From NCBI GenBank assembly GCA_963725065.1, contig CAVRXD010000038.1, positions 32,667-96,666 of the forward strand: a stretch of 64,000 nucleotides of DNA. The letters run 5' to 3'. Under the pieces are notes generated by a model. It did no database searches, had not been told where the DNA came from, and saw nothing but the letters and a program-made list of their open reading frames with translations. Positions 26,324 to 35,108 of this stretch are shown in pieces; position 1 is the stretch's first letter; each line of letters opens with the position of its first letter. The translations under genes and the position numbers were made by a program. The DNA is from VAZQ01 sp963725065. Lineage in GTDB: Bacteria > Pseudomonadota > Alphaproteobacteria > Rhizobiales > Xanthobacteraceae.

Positions 26324-27370
26324 TCATTCTTTTTCGCTGTGTACCGTCTCGCTCCCGTCACTCCTGGCCCGCGCCGCCGCGATCCCTTCCAGCACCAATG
26401 ATTTGAACGCCTGCTCGTTTTCGAAGGCGAGCGTCACCGCCAACGCATGAGCGTGGGCGGCGAGGTGCGCCAGCCGGTCGTCGCCGGTCAGCCGAACGAG
26501 ATCTTTCTCGGTCGTCACGAGGGCAAGACCCTTGTGGTCGGCCTCGTCGCATAGCGCCAGTGCCTCGCGCGGCGTGTAGCGGTGATGGTCGGGAAAGCTC
26601 CGGGTTGCGCCAACCGCGATCCCCGCTTCGGCCAGGGTCGCGAAAAACTTCTGCGGATCCGCGATGCCGGCAAAGGCCAGCACGCGCCCGCCCGCCAGCG
26701 TCGCGCTCAAGCCGGCGTCAGGGCGCAGGCGGGCGTGCAAGACCGGCAGGCCGCCCGCGCGCGCGTCCGCGATCACGCCCGCGGCCCCCGCCGACGTTCC
26801 GATCACCACCAACGCATGGGCGCGCGCAAGTTGACCCCGGACCGGCGCCCGCAGCGGACCTGCGGGGATGATCCGCCCATTGCCGACGCCGCGCCGGGCA
26901 TCGACGACGAGCAGCGAAAGGTCCTTGGCAAGGGAAGGATTCTGAAAGCCGTCATCCATGACGATGACGCTCGCCCCGCCGGCGACCGCCATTCGAGCTC
27001 CCTCGATGCGATCCCGCGCGACGACGGTCGGCGCCACGCGCGCCAGCAAAAGCGGCTCGTCGCCCACGTCGAGCGCGCGATGCCGCGCAGGATCGACCCG
27101 CAGCGGACCCGCCAGACGCCCGCCATATCCGCGGCTCAGGAATATCGGCCGTTCGCCTGCATGCGCGAGCAGCCGCGTCACCGCCAATGCGGTTGGCGTC
27201 TTGCCGCCGCCGCCAACCGTCAAGTTGCCCGCGCAGACCACGGGCACGCCGGCACGCCGGCCGGGCGCCCCGAGACGCAGGCCCGCAACCGCGCCGTAGA
27301 CCATCGCCAGCGGCGCCAGCAAAGAGGAAGCAAGGCCGGCCTCGCCCCACCAGAATGAGGGCTCACGCAT
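26324..27370 (-). CDS. lpxK: Tetraacyldisaccharide 4'-kinase LpxK, 348 aa
   Basis: Phosphorylates the 4' position of tetraacyldisaccharide-1-phosphate to give lipid IVA at the inner membrane. N-terminal membrane-associating helix (ASSLLAPLAMVYGAVAG), then the Walker A loop GNLTVGGGGKTPTA (about residues 48-61), GYGGRLAGP and the Walker-B-like VIVMDDGFQNPSL. ATG 27370 gives the family start MREPSFWW and overlaps the end of waaA by 8 bases. It is the last gene of the minus-strand envelope operon. Confidence 0.95.
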   Translation of the reverse strand: MREPSFWWGEAGLASSLLAPLAMVYGAVAGLRLGAPGRRAGVPVVCAGNLTVGGGGKTPTALAVTRLLAHAGERPIFLSRGYGGRLAGPLRVDPARHRALDVGDEPLLLARVAPTVVARDRIEGARMAVAGGASVIVMDDGFQNPSLAKDLSLLVVDARRGVGNGRIIPAGPLRAPVRGQLARAHALVVIGTSAGAAGVIADARAGGLPVLHARLRPDAGLSATLAGGRVLAFAGIADPQKFFATLAEAGIAVGATRSFPDHHRYTPREALALCDEADHKGLALVTTEKDLVRLTGDDRLAHLAAHAHALAVTLAFENEQAFKSLVLEGIAAARARSDGSETVHSEKE

Positions 27371-28667
27371 CGCTTGCTCGGCGCTCCAGCCGAATCTGCA
27401 TGAGATAGGGTTCGAGTGCAGCCAGCGTGCGTTCGAGCCCGCCCCCGAGCGCGGCCACCGTCTCACGCGCGGCCTTGGCCACGGTCTTGCGCTGCTCGAC
27501 GTCCTTGAGCCAGTCGCCGACCCGCTCGGCAAACGTATCCGCGTCCGCGATCTCTTGCGCGCCATGCGACCTGCCCAGCGCGGCATAGATTTCAGCGAAG
27601 TTCCAGACGTTGGGTCCATGCAGAATGGCCGCGCCCAGCTTGATCGGCTCGATCGGATTCTGGCCGCCGTGGCTCGCCAGCGAGCCGCCGACGAACACGA
27701 TCGGCGCGAGCCGGTAAATCAGGCCAAGTTCGCCGAGGGTATCAGCGACATAGATTTCGGTTCCGGGGCCGGGCAATTCCCCGCGCGACCGCAGGGCCGC
27801 CTCGAGACCGGCAGCGCGCGCGATCTCGAGGACACCGGGGCCGCGATCGGGATGGCGCGGTGCGATGATCGTGAGCAGCCGCGGGAACGAACCGCGCAGG
27901 CGCCGGTGCGCCTCGACCAGCATCGTCTCCTCGCCGGCGTGGGTCGAAGCGCCGGCAATGATGGTGCGCTCTCCGACGGCGGCTTTCAGGGCCGCCAGGC
28001 CGTCGGCTTGAGCCGGCGGCTCCGGCACGTCGAGCTTGAGGTTACCGGTGGTCACAATATGGGGCGCGCCGAGATCGCGGTAGCGACCGGCATGCGCATC
28101 GGATTGGGCGAGACAGAGGTCGAAGCAGCCCAGCAGTGCTGCGATCGTGCCGGGGACACGCCGCCACCGATTGAACGAGCGCTCGGACAGGCGGCCATTG
28201 ACCAGGATCAGGGGGATGCCGCGCTCGGCGCTCGCCACGATCAGATTGGGCCAGAGATCGGACTCGACGAAGATGGCGAGATCGGGCTGCCAATGGTCGA
28301 AGAAGCGTTCGACGAAACGCGGCGTGTCGAGAATCACGAACTGATGGATAGCGCCCTTGGGCAAGCGCTGCTCGGCGAGATTGGCCGACGTGACGGTGCC
28401 CGAGGTGCACAATACCGCGAAGTCCTTGTCGCGGATCCGCTCGATGAGCGGAATCACCGCAAGCAGTTCGCCGACGCTTGCACCATGAACCCATACCAGC
28501 GGACCGGATGGACGCGCGACCGTGCTCTCGCCATAGCGTTCACTAAGGCGTTCCGGAAGTTCCTTGCCGTGTTTGAGTCGATATGAAACGAGCACGGGCG
28601 CCAACGGGGTCGCTGCCGCGGTGAGCAGCCGATAGGCGTGCAGCGTGAGCGGCAAGCGCTCAACCAC
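27363..28667 (-). CDS. waaA: 3-deoxy-D-manno-octulosonic acid transferase (Kdo transferase), 434 aa
   Basis: Membrane-anchored GT-B enzyme that adds Kdo from CMP-Kdo to lipid A precursor. Motifs: VWVHGASVGE (catalytic Glu), CTSGTVTSANL, FVESDLWPNLI, LVNGRLSERSF, and near the C-terminus FVGGSLASHGGQNPIEP for nucleotide-sugar binding. Start GTG 28667 overlaps the DUF374 stop by 8 bases and yields MVERLPLTLHAYRLL, the usual N-terminus; ATG 28703 would overlap much more. Gene name waaA (kdtA). Confidence 0.95.
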   Translation of the reverse strand: MVERLPLTLHAYRLLTAAATPLAPVLVSYRLKHGKELPERLSERYGESTVARPSGPLVWVHGASVGELLAVIPLIERIRDKDFAVLCTSGTVTSANLAEQRLPKGAIHQFVILDTPRFVERFFDHWQPDLAIFVESDLWPNLIVASAERGIPLILVNGRLSERSFNRWRRVPGTIAALLGCFDLCLAQSDAHAGRYRDLGAPHIVTTGNLKLDVPEPPAQADGLAALKAAVGERTIIAGASTHAGEETMLVEAHRRLRGSFPRLLTIIAPRHPDRGPGVLEIARAAGLEAALRSRGELPGPGTEIYVADTLGELGLIYRLAPIVFVGGSLASHGGQNPIEPIKLGAAILHGPNVWNFAEIYAALGRSHGAQEIADADTFAERVGDWLKDVEQRKTVAKAARETVAALGGGLERTLAALEPYLMQIRLERRASDA

Positions 28668-29373
28668 GATCTTCGCCCTTGGCCTGCCGATCGACGAGGG
28701 CATAGGCGCGAGCGGTGGCGGCGTCGAGGGACACCTCGACCGCGTGCCGGGCGCATTCGAGCGTTGCACCGTCAGCCTCCGCCGGCACGCGCACCGGTTC
28801 GCCGGCGACGCCGGCGCCACGCCCGAATGGAAGATTGATCGCCGTGCGGTCCCAGTTGGTGAGCTCCACGCGCCGCCTGGTCGCGATCGCGATCGGATAG
28901 ATCGGCCGGCCGGATGCGCTCGCCAACTTGACGATGCCGAGGCCGGCAGTGCGCGCAACCTTGGGGATATCCGCGGTCAGGGCAACGTTATAGCCGTCCT
29001 GCAGCGCGCCCAGCATTTCCTTGAAGGCGCTCACGCCGCCCTTGCCGATGAACCCGCCGCCGTGGTGACCGGAACCGCGGATGGCGCCGACGCCCAGCCG
29101 CTCCGCGGCGAGCGCATTGATCTCACCGTCGCGATGCCGCGACACCAGCACCTTGGCGCGGTCCTCGGCGCGCCTGATGAACGGGATGAGAAAATGCTGG
29201 CCGTGCCACATGGCGATGATCACCGGCGCGTCGCGCTCGAATTGCTCGTAGATCCCCTCCGGCTCGACCACAACCCGGGTGGTCTTCCATACCAGACGGA
29301 GGTATTCGGCCGCCATGATCCCAGCCGTCTGCTGGAACGGGCGCAAGGCTACGAGACGCTTCACCCAGGACAT
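28660..29373 (-). CDS. DUF374 lysophospholipid acyltransferase-like protein, 237 aa
   Basis: Member of the DUF374/LPLAT superfamily, predicted membrane-peripheral acyltransferase. PVIIAMWHGQHFLIPF (about residues 50-65) carries the catalytic-type His, VLVSRHRDGE the following block, and ALTADIPKVAR the acceptor region. In Bradyrhizobium-type genomes this gene regularly precedes waaA and lpxK, pointing to lipid A or Kdo modification. The acyl acceptor is not known; that part is inference from context. Start ATG 29373; ends overlapping waaA. Confidence 0.85.
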   Translation of the reverse strand: MSWVKRLVALRPFQQTAGIMAAEYLRLVWKTTRVVVEPEGIYEQFERDAPVIIAMWHGQHFLIPFIRRAEDRAKVLVSRHRDGEINALAAERLGVGAIRGSGHHGGGFIGKGGVSAFKEMLGALQDGYNVALTADIPKVARTAGLGIVKLASASGRPIYPIAIATRRRVELTNWDRTAINLPFGRGAGVAGEPVRVPAEADGATLECARHAVEVSLDAATARAYALVDRQAKGEDRG

Positions 29374-29394
29374 TGGAAGGGGGCCACGGACCTG

Positions 29395-29679
29395 TCAGCG
29401 CTTGGCGCGCTGATCCGTTTCAGGATCGAGCAGACGGTGCAGATGCACAATGAAATAGCGCATATGAGCATTGTCGACGGTCTGCTGGGCCTTCGACTTC
29501 CAAGCTACATACGCGGTGGCGTAGTTGGGATAAACGCCGACAATATCCAGCTTGTCCAGATCTCTAAATTGGACGTGGTCTAAGTCGGTGAGTTCGCCGC
29601 CGAACACGAGATGCAGCAACTGTCCGCCGTGAGCCTGGTCAACCATGACGCCATCCCTCGATCCAGACTGCTCGGTCAC
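29395..29679 (-). CDS. DUF4170 domain protein, 94 aa
   Basis: Short conserved Hyphomicrobiales protein. QLLHLVFGGELTDLDHVQF, DKLDIVGVYPNYATAYVAWK and TVDNAHMRYFIVHLHRLLDP are the family blocks; no catalytic residues are evident. Start GTG 29679 overlaps the stop of cysQ as GTGA, indicating coupling; ATG 29646 is possible. Position between cysQ and DUF374 is typical. Confidence 0.87.
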   Translation of the reverse strand: MTEQSGSRDGVMVDQAHGGQLLHLVFGGELTDLDHVQFRDLDKLDIVGVYPNYATAYVAWKSKAQQTVDNAHMRYFIVHLHRLLDPETDQRAKR

Positions 29680-30464
29680 GCGAATTCGGCAAGCCGATCG
29701 CGGATGAGGCTGAGCAAGACCGCATGACGCGCGCGCCCGGCGGCCAGCAGCGCGTCATGGACCGGATTGGGCCGATTGTAGACCAACGATTGCCCCGTTA
29801 CCGTCGATATCAGCCCGCCGGCTTCGTGCACCAAAAGGTCGGCTGCCGCAAGATCCCAATCATGGCTGTCAGGCCCGGCGAAAGCGCCATCGAGCGCGCC
29901 GGTGGCGACGCGCGCGAGACGCAGTGCGAGCGATGGAACTCTCGGCATCGTCTGAATTGCCGGCTCGATCGTGGCCAAGCTCTCGAGCCGGCGCTTGGGG
30001 CCGGAAAACTTCGCATCCGCAATCTGATCGCCCTTGCTCGCCTTGATCGGCGCCCCGTTGAGGGTCGCGCCGGTGCCGGCGATAGAGAGGAACAGTTCGT
30101 CCGTGACCGGCGCATAAAGCGCGGCAACTACGGGGCGGCCCGCATTCACCAGGGCTACCGAAATCGCCCAGTCGGGGAGTCCCGCCAGGTAAGCACGGGT
30201 CCCGTCGATCGGGTCCACCACCCATACGTCGGCTCGCTGCAATCGCGCCGGATCGTCCTCGGTCTCCTCCGACAGCCAGCCGGCGTCGAGGATCGTCAGC
30301 AGCCGTTCCCGCAACAGCGCATCGACCGCAAGATCGGCTTCACTGACCGGCGACGACTTGCCTTTGATCCAGCTCTTGAGCTGACCGCGAAAGGTCTGCA
30401 GCGCCAGCGCACCGGCTTCCCGCACGGCGGCGGCAAGACGATCGCGCACCTCCACGCGATCCAT
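29676..30464 (-). CDS. cysQ: 3'(2'),5'-bisphosphate nucleotidase CysQ / inositol monophosphatase family, 262 aa
   Basis: Mg-dependent phosphatase. Metal site 1: SEETEDDP and VVDPIDGTRAYLAG (DPIDGT signature, about residues 84-97); site 2: DSHDWDLAAADLLVHEAGG. In this branch the enzyme removes 3'-phosphate from PAP or related nucleotides and can also hydrolyse inositol phosphates; the exact substrate is inferred. ATG 30464 leaves a 7-base gap after pmbA; a TTG at 30485 would overlap it. Confidence 0.88.
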   Translation of the reverse strand: MDRVEVRDRLAAAVREAGALALQTFRGQLKSWIKGKSSPVSEADLAVDALLRERLLTILDAGWLSEETEDDPARLQRADVWVVDPIDGTRAYLAGLPDWAISVALVNAGRPVVAALYAPVTDELFLSIAGTGATLNGAPIKASKGDQIADAKFSGPKRRLESLATIEPAIQTMPRVPSLALRLARVATGALDGAFAGPDSHDWDLAAADLLVHEAGGLISTVTGQSLVYNRPNPVHDALLAAGRARHAVLLSLIRDRLAEFA

Positions 30465-30471
30465 GGCGCCA

Positions 30472-31821
30472 TCAGAGACCGCCAACTGTAAGTCCCTCCA
30501 CCCGCACGGTCGGGGCGTTGGTACCGAAACGGAACTCGAGATCGTTCGCGGGTGAGAGCGCCTTGAACAGGTCGATCAGATTTCCGGCAATCGTCACCTC
30601 GCTGACGGGATAGGTTCGCTTGCCGTTCTCGATCCAGAACCCGGAGGCGCCGCGGCTGTAGTCGCCGGTCACCTGGTTGACGCCCATGCCGATGAGGTCG
30701 GTGACGTAGAAGCCATCGGCGATGTCGGCCATCAGCGCATCGGGTGTAACGGTGCCGGCAGAGAGGTGAAGATTGCTCGGTCCCGGCGAAGGGGTCGACG
30801 ATACGCCGCGCTGGGCATGGCCAGTGGTCACAAGCCCGAGCTCCCGCGCGGTCGCAGAGTCGAGAAACCACGAGGTGAGCACGCCGTCCTCCACGACTGC
30901 GAGACGTTTGGTCATGACACCTTCGGCATCGAAGGGTCGAGAGCGTAAGCCGCGTAGGCGTCGAGGATCATCGATAATGTGGATGCCCGGCTTGAACAGC
31001 CGGTCTCCAAGCTTGTCCTTGAGAAAGCTCGTCTTGCGCGCGACGGCGGCAGCGTTGATCGCGCTCGCGAGATGCCCGACGAGCGAACCCGCGACCCGCC
31101 GGTCAAATACGACGGGTACGCGCCTGGTTTCGACCTTGCGCGGATTGACGCGCTCGACCGTGCGCTCGCCGGCCGTGCGACCCACCTTCTCGGGAGGCTC
31201 GAGATCGGCGCCATGGATCGCCGACGAATAGTCGTAGTCACGCTCCATCGCGGTGCCTTCGCCCGCGATCGCCGTCATCGAAACGCTCTGGCCCGAATTG
31301 AGATAGGCGCCGCGGAACCCATGGCTCGTCACCAGCACCATGCCGCCGATGCCGGCTGAGGCCGAGGCACCGCCCGACTTCGTCACGCCTTTAACCGCAA
31401 GGCCGGCGCTCTCCGCGCGTTGGGCGCGCTCCTCAAGTTGAGCAACGGTCGGAAGGTCCGGATCGAGCAGATCGAGGTCAGGAATGTCCCGAGCAAGCTG
31501 CGCCGGATCGGCAAGACCGGCGAACGGGTCTTCGGGAGCGGCCCGCGCCATGGCGACCGCGCGCTCGGCGAGTTGGGCGACGTCGGTCTTGACGTCGTTG
31601 GTCGACACCACCGCCTGGCGCGTCCCGACAAACACGCGCAGCCCCACGTCATCGCCCTCGGAGCGCTCGGATTCTTCCACGGCGCCCTCGCGCACCTCGA
31701 CCGCAAGGGACACGGAGCGCACGGCGAGTGCGTCCGCCGTGTCGGCGCCGGCGCGGCGAGCGGCCGCGACGAGCCGGTCGGCGAGGTCGGTCAGCGCGGA
31801 CTGGTCAAGGAGTGAGGACAT
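30472..31821 (-). CDS. pmbA: TldD/PmbA family protein, PmbA (TldE)-type subunit, 449 aa
   Basis: Subunit of the TldD/TldE protease, which trims modified peptides and degrades unfolded chains. No HExxxH motif is found, which fits the non-catalytic PmbA/TldE half; the catalytic TldD is not in the window. Family landmarks: VEVREGAVEESERSEGDDVG (about residues 51-70), VSTNDVKTD, GVNQVTGDYSRGASGFWIEN and the C-terminal VSEVTIAGNL. First gene of the minus-strand operon that continues to lpxK. Confidence 0.9.
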   Translation of the reverse strand: MSSLLDQSALTDLADRLVAAARRAGADTADALAVRSVSLAVEVREGAVEESERSEGDDVGLRVFVGTRQAVVSTNDVKTDVAQLAERAVAMARAAPEDPFAGLADPAQLARDIPDLDLLDPDLPTVAQLEERAQRAESAGLAVKGVTKSGGASASAGIGGMVLVTSHGFRGAYLNSGQSVSMTAIAGEGTAMERDYDYSSAIHGADLEPPEKVGRTAGERTVERVNPRKVETRRVPVVFDRRVAGSLVGHLASAINAAAVARKTSFLKDKLGDRLFKPGIHIIDDPRRLRGLRSRPFDAEGVMTKRLAVVEDGVLTSWFLDSATARELGLVTTGHAQRGVSSTPSPGPSNLHLSAGTVTPDALMADIADGFYVTDLIGMGVNQVTGDYSRGASGFWIENGKRTYPVSEVTIAGNLIDLFKALSPANDLEFRFGTNAPTVRVEGLTVGGL

Positions 31822-32081
31822 CGGAACGGACTTGCTGCATTGGGTGTGGGGGCGAAGTGGAAGGGGCGGTCACAGGTGGCGCGAGCAGCGGCGAGGTCCC
31901 GTGAGGGGGACTTGGCAACGTCTCGTCAAGCATGAGTCGGTTTTGATGCTGTGATACCGCAGGTTAACCAGGAACATTAAGCGGATTCCGACCTGTTTGG
32001 GGCATGTTTACGGCAACGATCGGGTGGAAAACTCGACGGGCGAAGACAAGCCGGAGTGCCCGGTGGGGGAGGAGATAAGCT

Positions 32082-32669
32082 TTGAGGCGTCAAACAACAA
32101 CCAGCAGGGTCGCACCTGCGGGGTCGAGCCGTGACGAGCGGCTCGACCCCTTCGGCCTCCCGCTGGACATTGAGCCTGCCGACAGCGCAGGAGACGAACG
32201 CGTGCGATTGGTCGAACTGCACCGGGAACGCGTGGTGGTTCGGCGGGTCTCGCGCGGCATCAAGCTGGCGCTGAACCTGCCGGTTGCCGCCTATCTTGGC
32301 GTGGCGATCCGGATGGAGCCGCCGGCGGGCACAGCGGCGGGGGTTGTCGCACTCGTGCTGGAGCATCCCGATCCCACCTTGTCGCTCACCCTTTACCGTG
32401 CCGTCGACGGCACCGACATCGTCGCCGAATGGCGGGCGTGGGGTCGTGCGCTCAGCGTTCCGCTCTTGGTCGCGGACGCCGACGGGCGCCTGCGCGAGCC
32501 ATTCGATCGGATCGGCGGTGTGCGCGTCGGACCGCCGGCTGCGCGCCGACGACGACACTCGGCGCTGCGGCGACGCCGCCCGGCGCTGCCGTTGCGACGA
32601 CGGGTGGGCGCGCTGCCCGCAACACCCCTCGTGCACCGCAGCGGCTGCGATATCATCGCGCGCAATTGA
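32082..32669 (+). CDS. DUF6101 family protein, 195 aa
   Basis: Conserved alphaproteobacterial protein without known function. RVRLVELHRERVVVRRVSRG, IKLALNLPVAAYLGVAI and GRALSVPLLVADADGRLREPF cover the core. Start TTG 32082 follows GGGGGAGGAG at a good distance; no ATG gives the full core. The last 45 residues are an Arg-rich tail (ARRRRHSALRRRRPALPLRRR) that could bind nucleic acid or acidic phospholipid. Converges with the GFA gene across a double-hairpin repeat. Confidence 0.8.
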   Translation: MRRQTTTSRVAPAGSSRDERLDPFGLPLDIEPADSAGDERVRLVELHRERVVVRRVSRGIKLALNLPVAAYLGVAIRMEPPAGTAAGVVALVLEHPDPTLSLTLYRAVDGTDIVAEWRAWGRALSVPLLVADADGRLREPFDRIGGVRVGPPAARRRRHSALRRRRPALPLRRRVGALPATPLVHRSGCDIIARN

Positions 32670-32718
32670 ATTGCCTCATATCCCACAAGCAGAGCCGCAC
32701 CGTCGCAAGGTTACGGGC

Positions 32719-32789
32719 TAGTGTCCCGATTCCAAAGTTCGCATCAGCCGGCACACTCGTTTGCGAACTTCGGAATCAAAGGGACACTA
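32719..32789 (-). repeat. TA-bounded bulged hairpin, copy 2 left unit (71 bp)
   Basis: TAGTGTCCC at the left and GGGACACTA at the right; minus-strand orientation by its TTT bulge and loop. Almost identical to 4171-4244 (GAACTTCGGAATCAAAGGGA shared) with a shortened loop and a G:A change in the arm. The 14 bases that follow (GCAATCTATGATTC, 32790-32803) are identical to those after copy 1. Confidence 0.78.
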
Positions 32790-32803
32790 GCAATCTATGA
32801 TTC

Positions 32804-32879
32804 TAGTGCGGTTTTTGGATTTGAAGTTCCTACACAAACGCGCGGCTATAATGATAGGAACTTCAAATCCACCGCACTA
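32804..32879 (+). repeat. TA-bounded bulged hairpin, copy 2 right unit (76 bp)
   Basis: Left arm TAGTGCGGT, a four-T bulge, then GGATTTGAAGTTCCTA; right arm TAGGAACTTCAAATCC then ACCGCACTA. Apart from the bulge the 25-base arms pair perfectly. The loop ends in the family hexamer AATGAT. The last three bases before the GFA coding region read, on the minus strand, TAG and serve as that gene's stop codon (32877-32879). Confidence 0.8.
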
Positions 32880-33275
32880 CGCGCTCGGCCGCGCCTGCGA
32901 ATACTGGGCCAGCCCGTCGGAAAGATGAATCCAGCGCAACTTTTTGCTCATGTGCGTGTGATCGCGTGGAGACACGGCCTCGGGGTGATCGAGGCTGCAG
33001 GTCGTGATGTCGATCGCGTCGGAACAGTCGTCGCTTTGAAACGTCAGCTGGGTGCCGCAATGGCCACAGAAGCTGCGGATTGCGTTCACGCTCGACCGAA
33101 AGCGCGATGGAGTGCCGGACGCCAATCGAAACTCTGACGCCCTGACGCTGAACCAAGCGACAAACGGCGCCCCAGTCGTGCGCCGACAGATGGAACAGTG
33201 GCAATTCGTTTCATCGAACGGAATGCCGGTCACCTCGTAACGGACCCGGCCGCAAAAGCATCCGCCCTGCAACAT
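32877..33275 (-). CDS. GFA family protein (glutathione-dependent formaldehyde-activating enzyme-like), 132 aa
   Basis: Zinc-binding fold of the GFA/CENP-V family. The ligand set is seen as GGCFCGRVRYEVTG (residues 4-17), NCHCSICRRTTGAPF (about 24-38) and FCGHCGTQLTF. Family members have been proposed to act as S-(hydroxymethyl)glutathione synthases, but most are uncharacterised. The stop codon is contributed by the end of the hairpin repeat at 32804-32879, so the native C-terminus may have been altered by insertion. Nearest neighbour ubiA is in the same direction. Confidence 0.87.
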   Translation of the reverse strand: MLQGGCFCGRVRYEVTGIPFDETNCHCSICRRTTGAPFVAWFSVRASEFRLASGTPSRFRSSVNAIRSFCGHCGTQLTFQSDDCSDAIDITTCSLDHPEAVSPRDHTHMSKKLRWIHLSDGLAQYSQARPSA

Positions 33276-33335
33276 CTCGGTGTCCTCTCGCCAGGAACGG
33301 GTGGGTCTGAGCGCCGCAACGGCGGCAACGCTTCG

Positions 33336-34268
33336 TCACAGCGCGTGGCGCGCGGCTGCATCCAACGCCAGCCCCGCGAACAGAATCAGCCCGGCATCCC
33401 GGTTCGACTTGAACACGGCGAGACAAAGCACGGGATCGTGGATGTCGAGCCGCGCGACTTGCCAGGCAAGATGCGCCGCGAACATGCCGAGCCCGAGCGC
33501 AAACACAACACCGCCTCCCGCACTCCATCCCGCGAGCCCGATCAGCACGACGGCGAGCGCGTAGAACAGGCCGAGCATGGATTTGGTACGCTCGCCGAAA
33601 AGGAGCGCTGTCGACTTGATGCCGATCAGCGCATCGTCCTCGCGATCCTGATGGGCATAGATCGTGTCATAGCCGATCACCCACGAAATCGCGCCGGCAT
33701 ACAGCAGGAACGCGGGAAGATCGAGACGCCCGAACGTCGCCGGCCATCCCATCAGCGCGCCCCATGAGAAGGCGAGGCCAAGCACGATCTGCGGCCAGTA
33801 GGTGATCCGCTTCATGAACGGGTAAGCCGCGACCACAACGAGTGACAGCAAGCCGACATAGATCGTGAAGCGGTTGAACTGCAGCAGGACCGCGAGTCCG
33901 ATCAGCGCCTGCAGCAGCAGAAAGCCTGCGGCAGCGGCGACCGTCACCTGTCCCGCGGGAATGGGTCGCGAGCGCGTGCGCTCGACCCGGGTATCGAGGT
34001 CACGGTCGACGATGTCGTTCCAGGTGCAGCCCGCGCCGCGCATGGCAAAGGCGCCGACGAAGAACAGGATGAGATGCCAGAGATTGACTTCGCTACCGGC
34101 ATGGATGGCGGCGAGCCCGACCGACCACCAGCATGGCATCAGCAGAAGCCAGGACCCGATCGGGCGGTCGAGACGAGCCAGCCGCAGATAAGGGCGCGTC
34201 CACGCGGGGGCGAAGCCGTCGACCCAGTTTCCAGTCGAATCGGCGACGCGACCCGCGCCGCCGGTCAT
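33336..34268 (-). CDS. ubiA: 4-hydroxybenzoate polyprenyltransferase UbiA, 310 aa
   Basis: Integral membrane prenyltransferase of ubiquinone synthesis: adds the polyprenyl chain to 4-hydroxybenzoate. The first Asp-rich motif NDIVDRDLDTRVERTRSRP (about residues 84-102) and the second DTIYAHQDREDD (about 205) bind Mg-diphosphate. About eight or nine hydrophobic helices are visible. ATG 34268 overlaps the stop of the upstream secreted hypothetical (ATGA). Length is normal for alphaproteobacterial UbiA. Confidence 0.94.
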   Translation of the reverse strand: MTGGAGRVADSTGNWVDGFAPAWTRPYLRLARLDRPIGSWLLLMPCWWSVGLAAIHAGSEVNLWHLILFFVGAFAMRGAGCTWNDIVDRDLDTRVERTRSRPIPAGQVTVAAAAGFLLLQALIGLAVLLQFNRFTIYVGLLSLVVVAAYPFMKRITYWPQIVLGLAFSWGALMGWPATFGRLDLPAFLLYAGAISWVIGYDTIYAHQDREDDALIGIKSTALLFGERTKSMLGLFYALAVVLIGLAGWSAGGGVVFALGLGMFAAHLAWQVARLDIHDPVLCLAVFKSNRDAGLILFAGLALDAAARHAL

Positions 34269-34822
34269 CGCGCCAGCGGACTGCCGGACAGCGTGTCGAA
34301 GGTGCCCTGGCCCTTCTTGGTCGAGTTCGTGTCGGGCACCACCGGCGTCGTGCCGAGGGCATCGCTGAGGCTCGGACCGCTGGGCCGCGGCCCTTGGGCC
34401 GCCACTTCGCAAATCTGCTTGCTCGTCTGCGAGGCCCTGCTGTGTCCCGACCTGACCTGCTGGAGCACCTCAGGGGGGACGCCGCAGGTCGTGCTCTGGT
34501 CTTCCAGACCCTTGAGCATCTTGGTTTCAGCCCCAAGGAACACCTTGAACAACTTGCACAACTCCTCGGGACTTGCCTTTTTCTGACTGGCCGCCTGCAG
34601 GGCCTGACCGTGTTTTTGGGTCTCGTCCCGCAAGGTTAGGAGCTGCTGGCAGGCGGGCGGCGGCTGCTGCGGCGCCGGCGCGGCTCCGAACCCGCCCGGC
34701 CCTCCACCTGGGGACATCCCCGACCCCGGCATGCCCGGCATGCCTCCAAACTGCGCCGCGGCCGGCAAGACCGGCAAGACGGCGAGCACCAGCACCAACG
34801 CAACTGCCCGGCTGAACGTCAT
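34265..34822 (-). CDS. Secreted hypothetical protein, Pro/Gly/Met-rich N-terminus, 185 aa
   Basis: Not assigned to a named family. ATG 34822 opens a signal peptide (RAVALVLVLAVLPVLPAAA) followed by a low-complexity GGMPGMPGSGMSPGGGPGG linker. The folded part holds three Cys (PACQQLL, EELCKLF, TTCGVPPEVLQQVR) and a fourth at QICEVA, enough for two disulfides, and helical KASPEELCKLFKVFLGAETKM. Coupled by an ATGA overlap to ubiA, an arrangement seen in Bradyrhizobium relatives; link to quinone synthesis is unproven. Confidence 0.72.
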   Translation of the reverse strand: MTFSRAVALVLVLAVLPVLPAAAQFGGMPGMPGSGMSPGGGPGGFGAAPAPQQPPPACQQLLTLRDETQKHGQALQAASQKKASPEELCKLFKVFLGAETKMLKGLEDQSTTCGVPPEVLQQVRSGHSRASQTSKQICEVAAQGPRPSGPSLSDALGTTPVVPDTNSTKKGQGTFDTLSGSPLAR

Positions 34823-35108
34823 GATTTTATTCCCCCGGCATACCCCGACCACCCGATTCGATTTCGGGTCGATCCTGCCGTCCAGATATTAACAGCCCTT
34901 TGAATTCGGCGATAACACGGCAGGACGAACGCGCCGGGGTGCCGTTGTGCAGTTCCTGAGCCCGAATCCGGCAGGGCGAAACGTCGCGGGGACCGTGAGG
35001 GGCGCTCCCCCGGGGCATCAAATCAGGTGAATGGCGGGTTTACCGGCCATACTCTTTCTGGTTCTTGACCCTCATCGCCGATGATGGCCGCCGATCCCTC
35101 GAACCTTC

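Noticed and set aside
32858..32868. A TATAAT-like promoter (GGCTATAATGAT) between DUF6101 and the GFA gene
   Set aside because: The AATGAT part is a conserved loop element of the hairpin family, there is no -35 box at proper spacing, and the genes on both sides converge.
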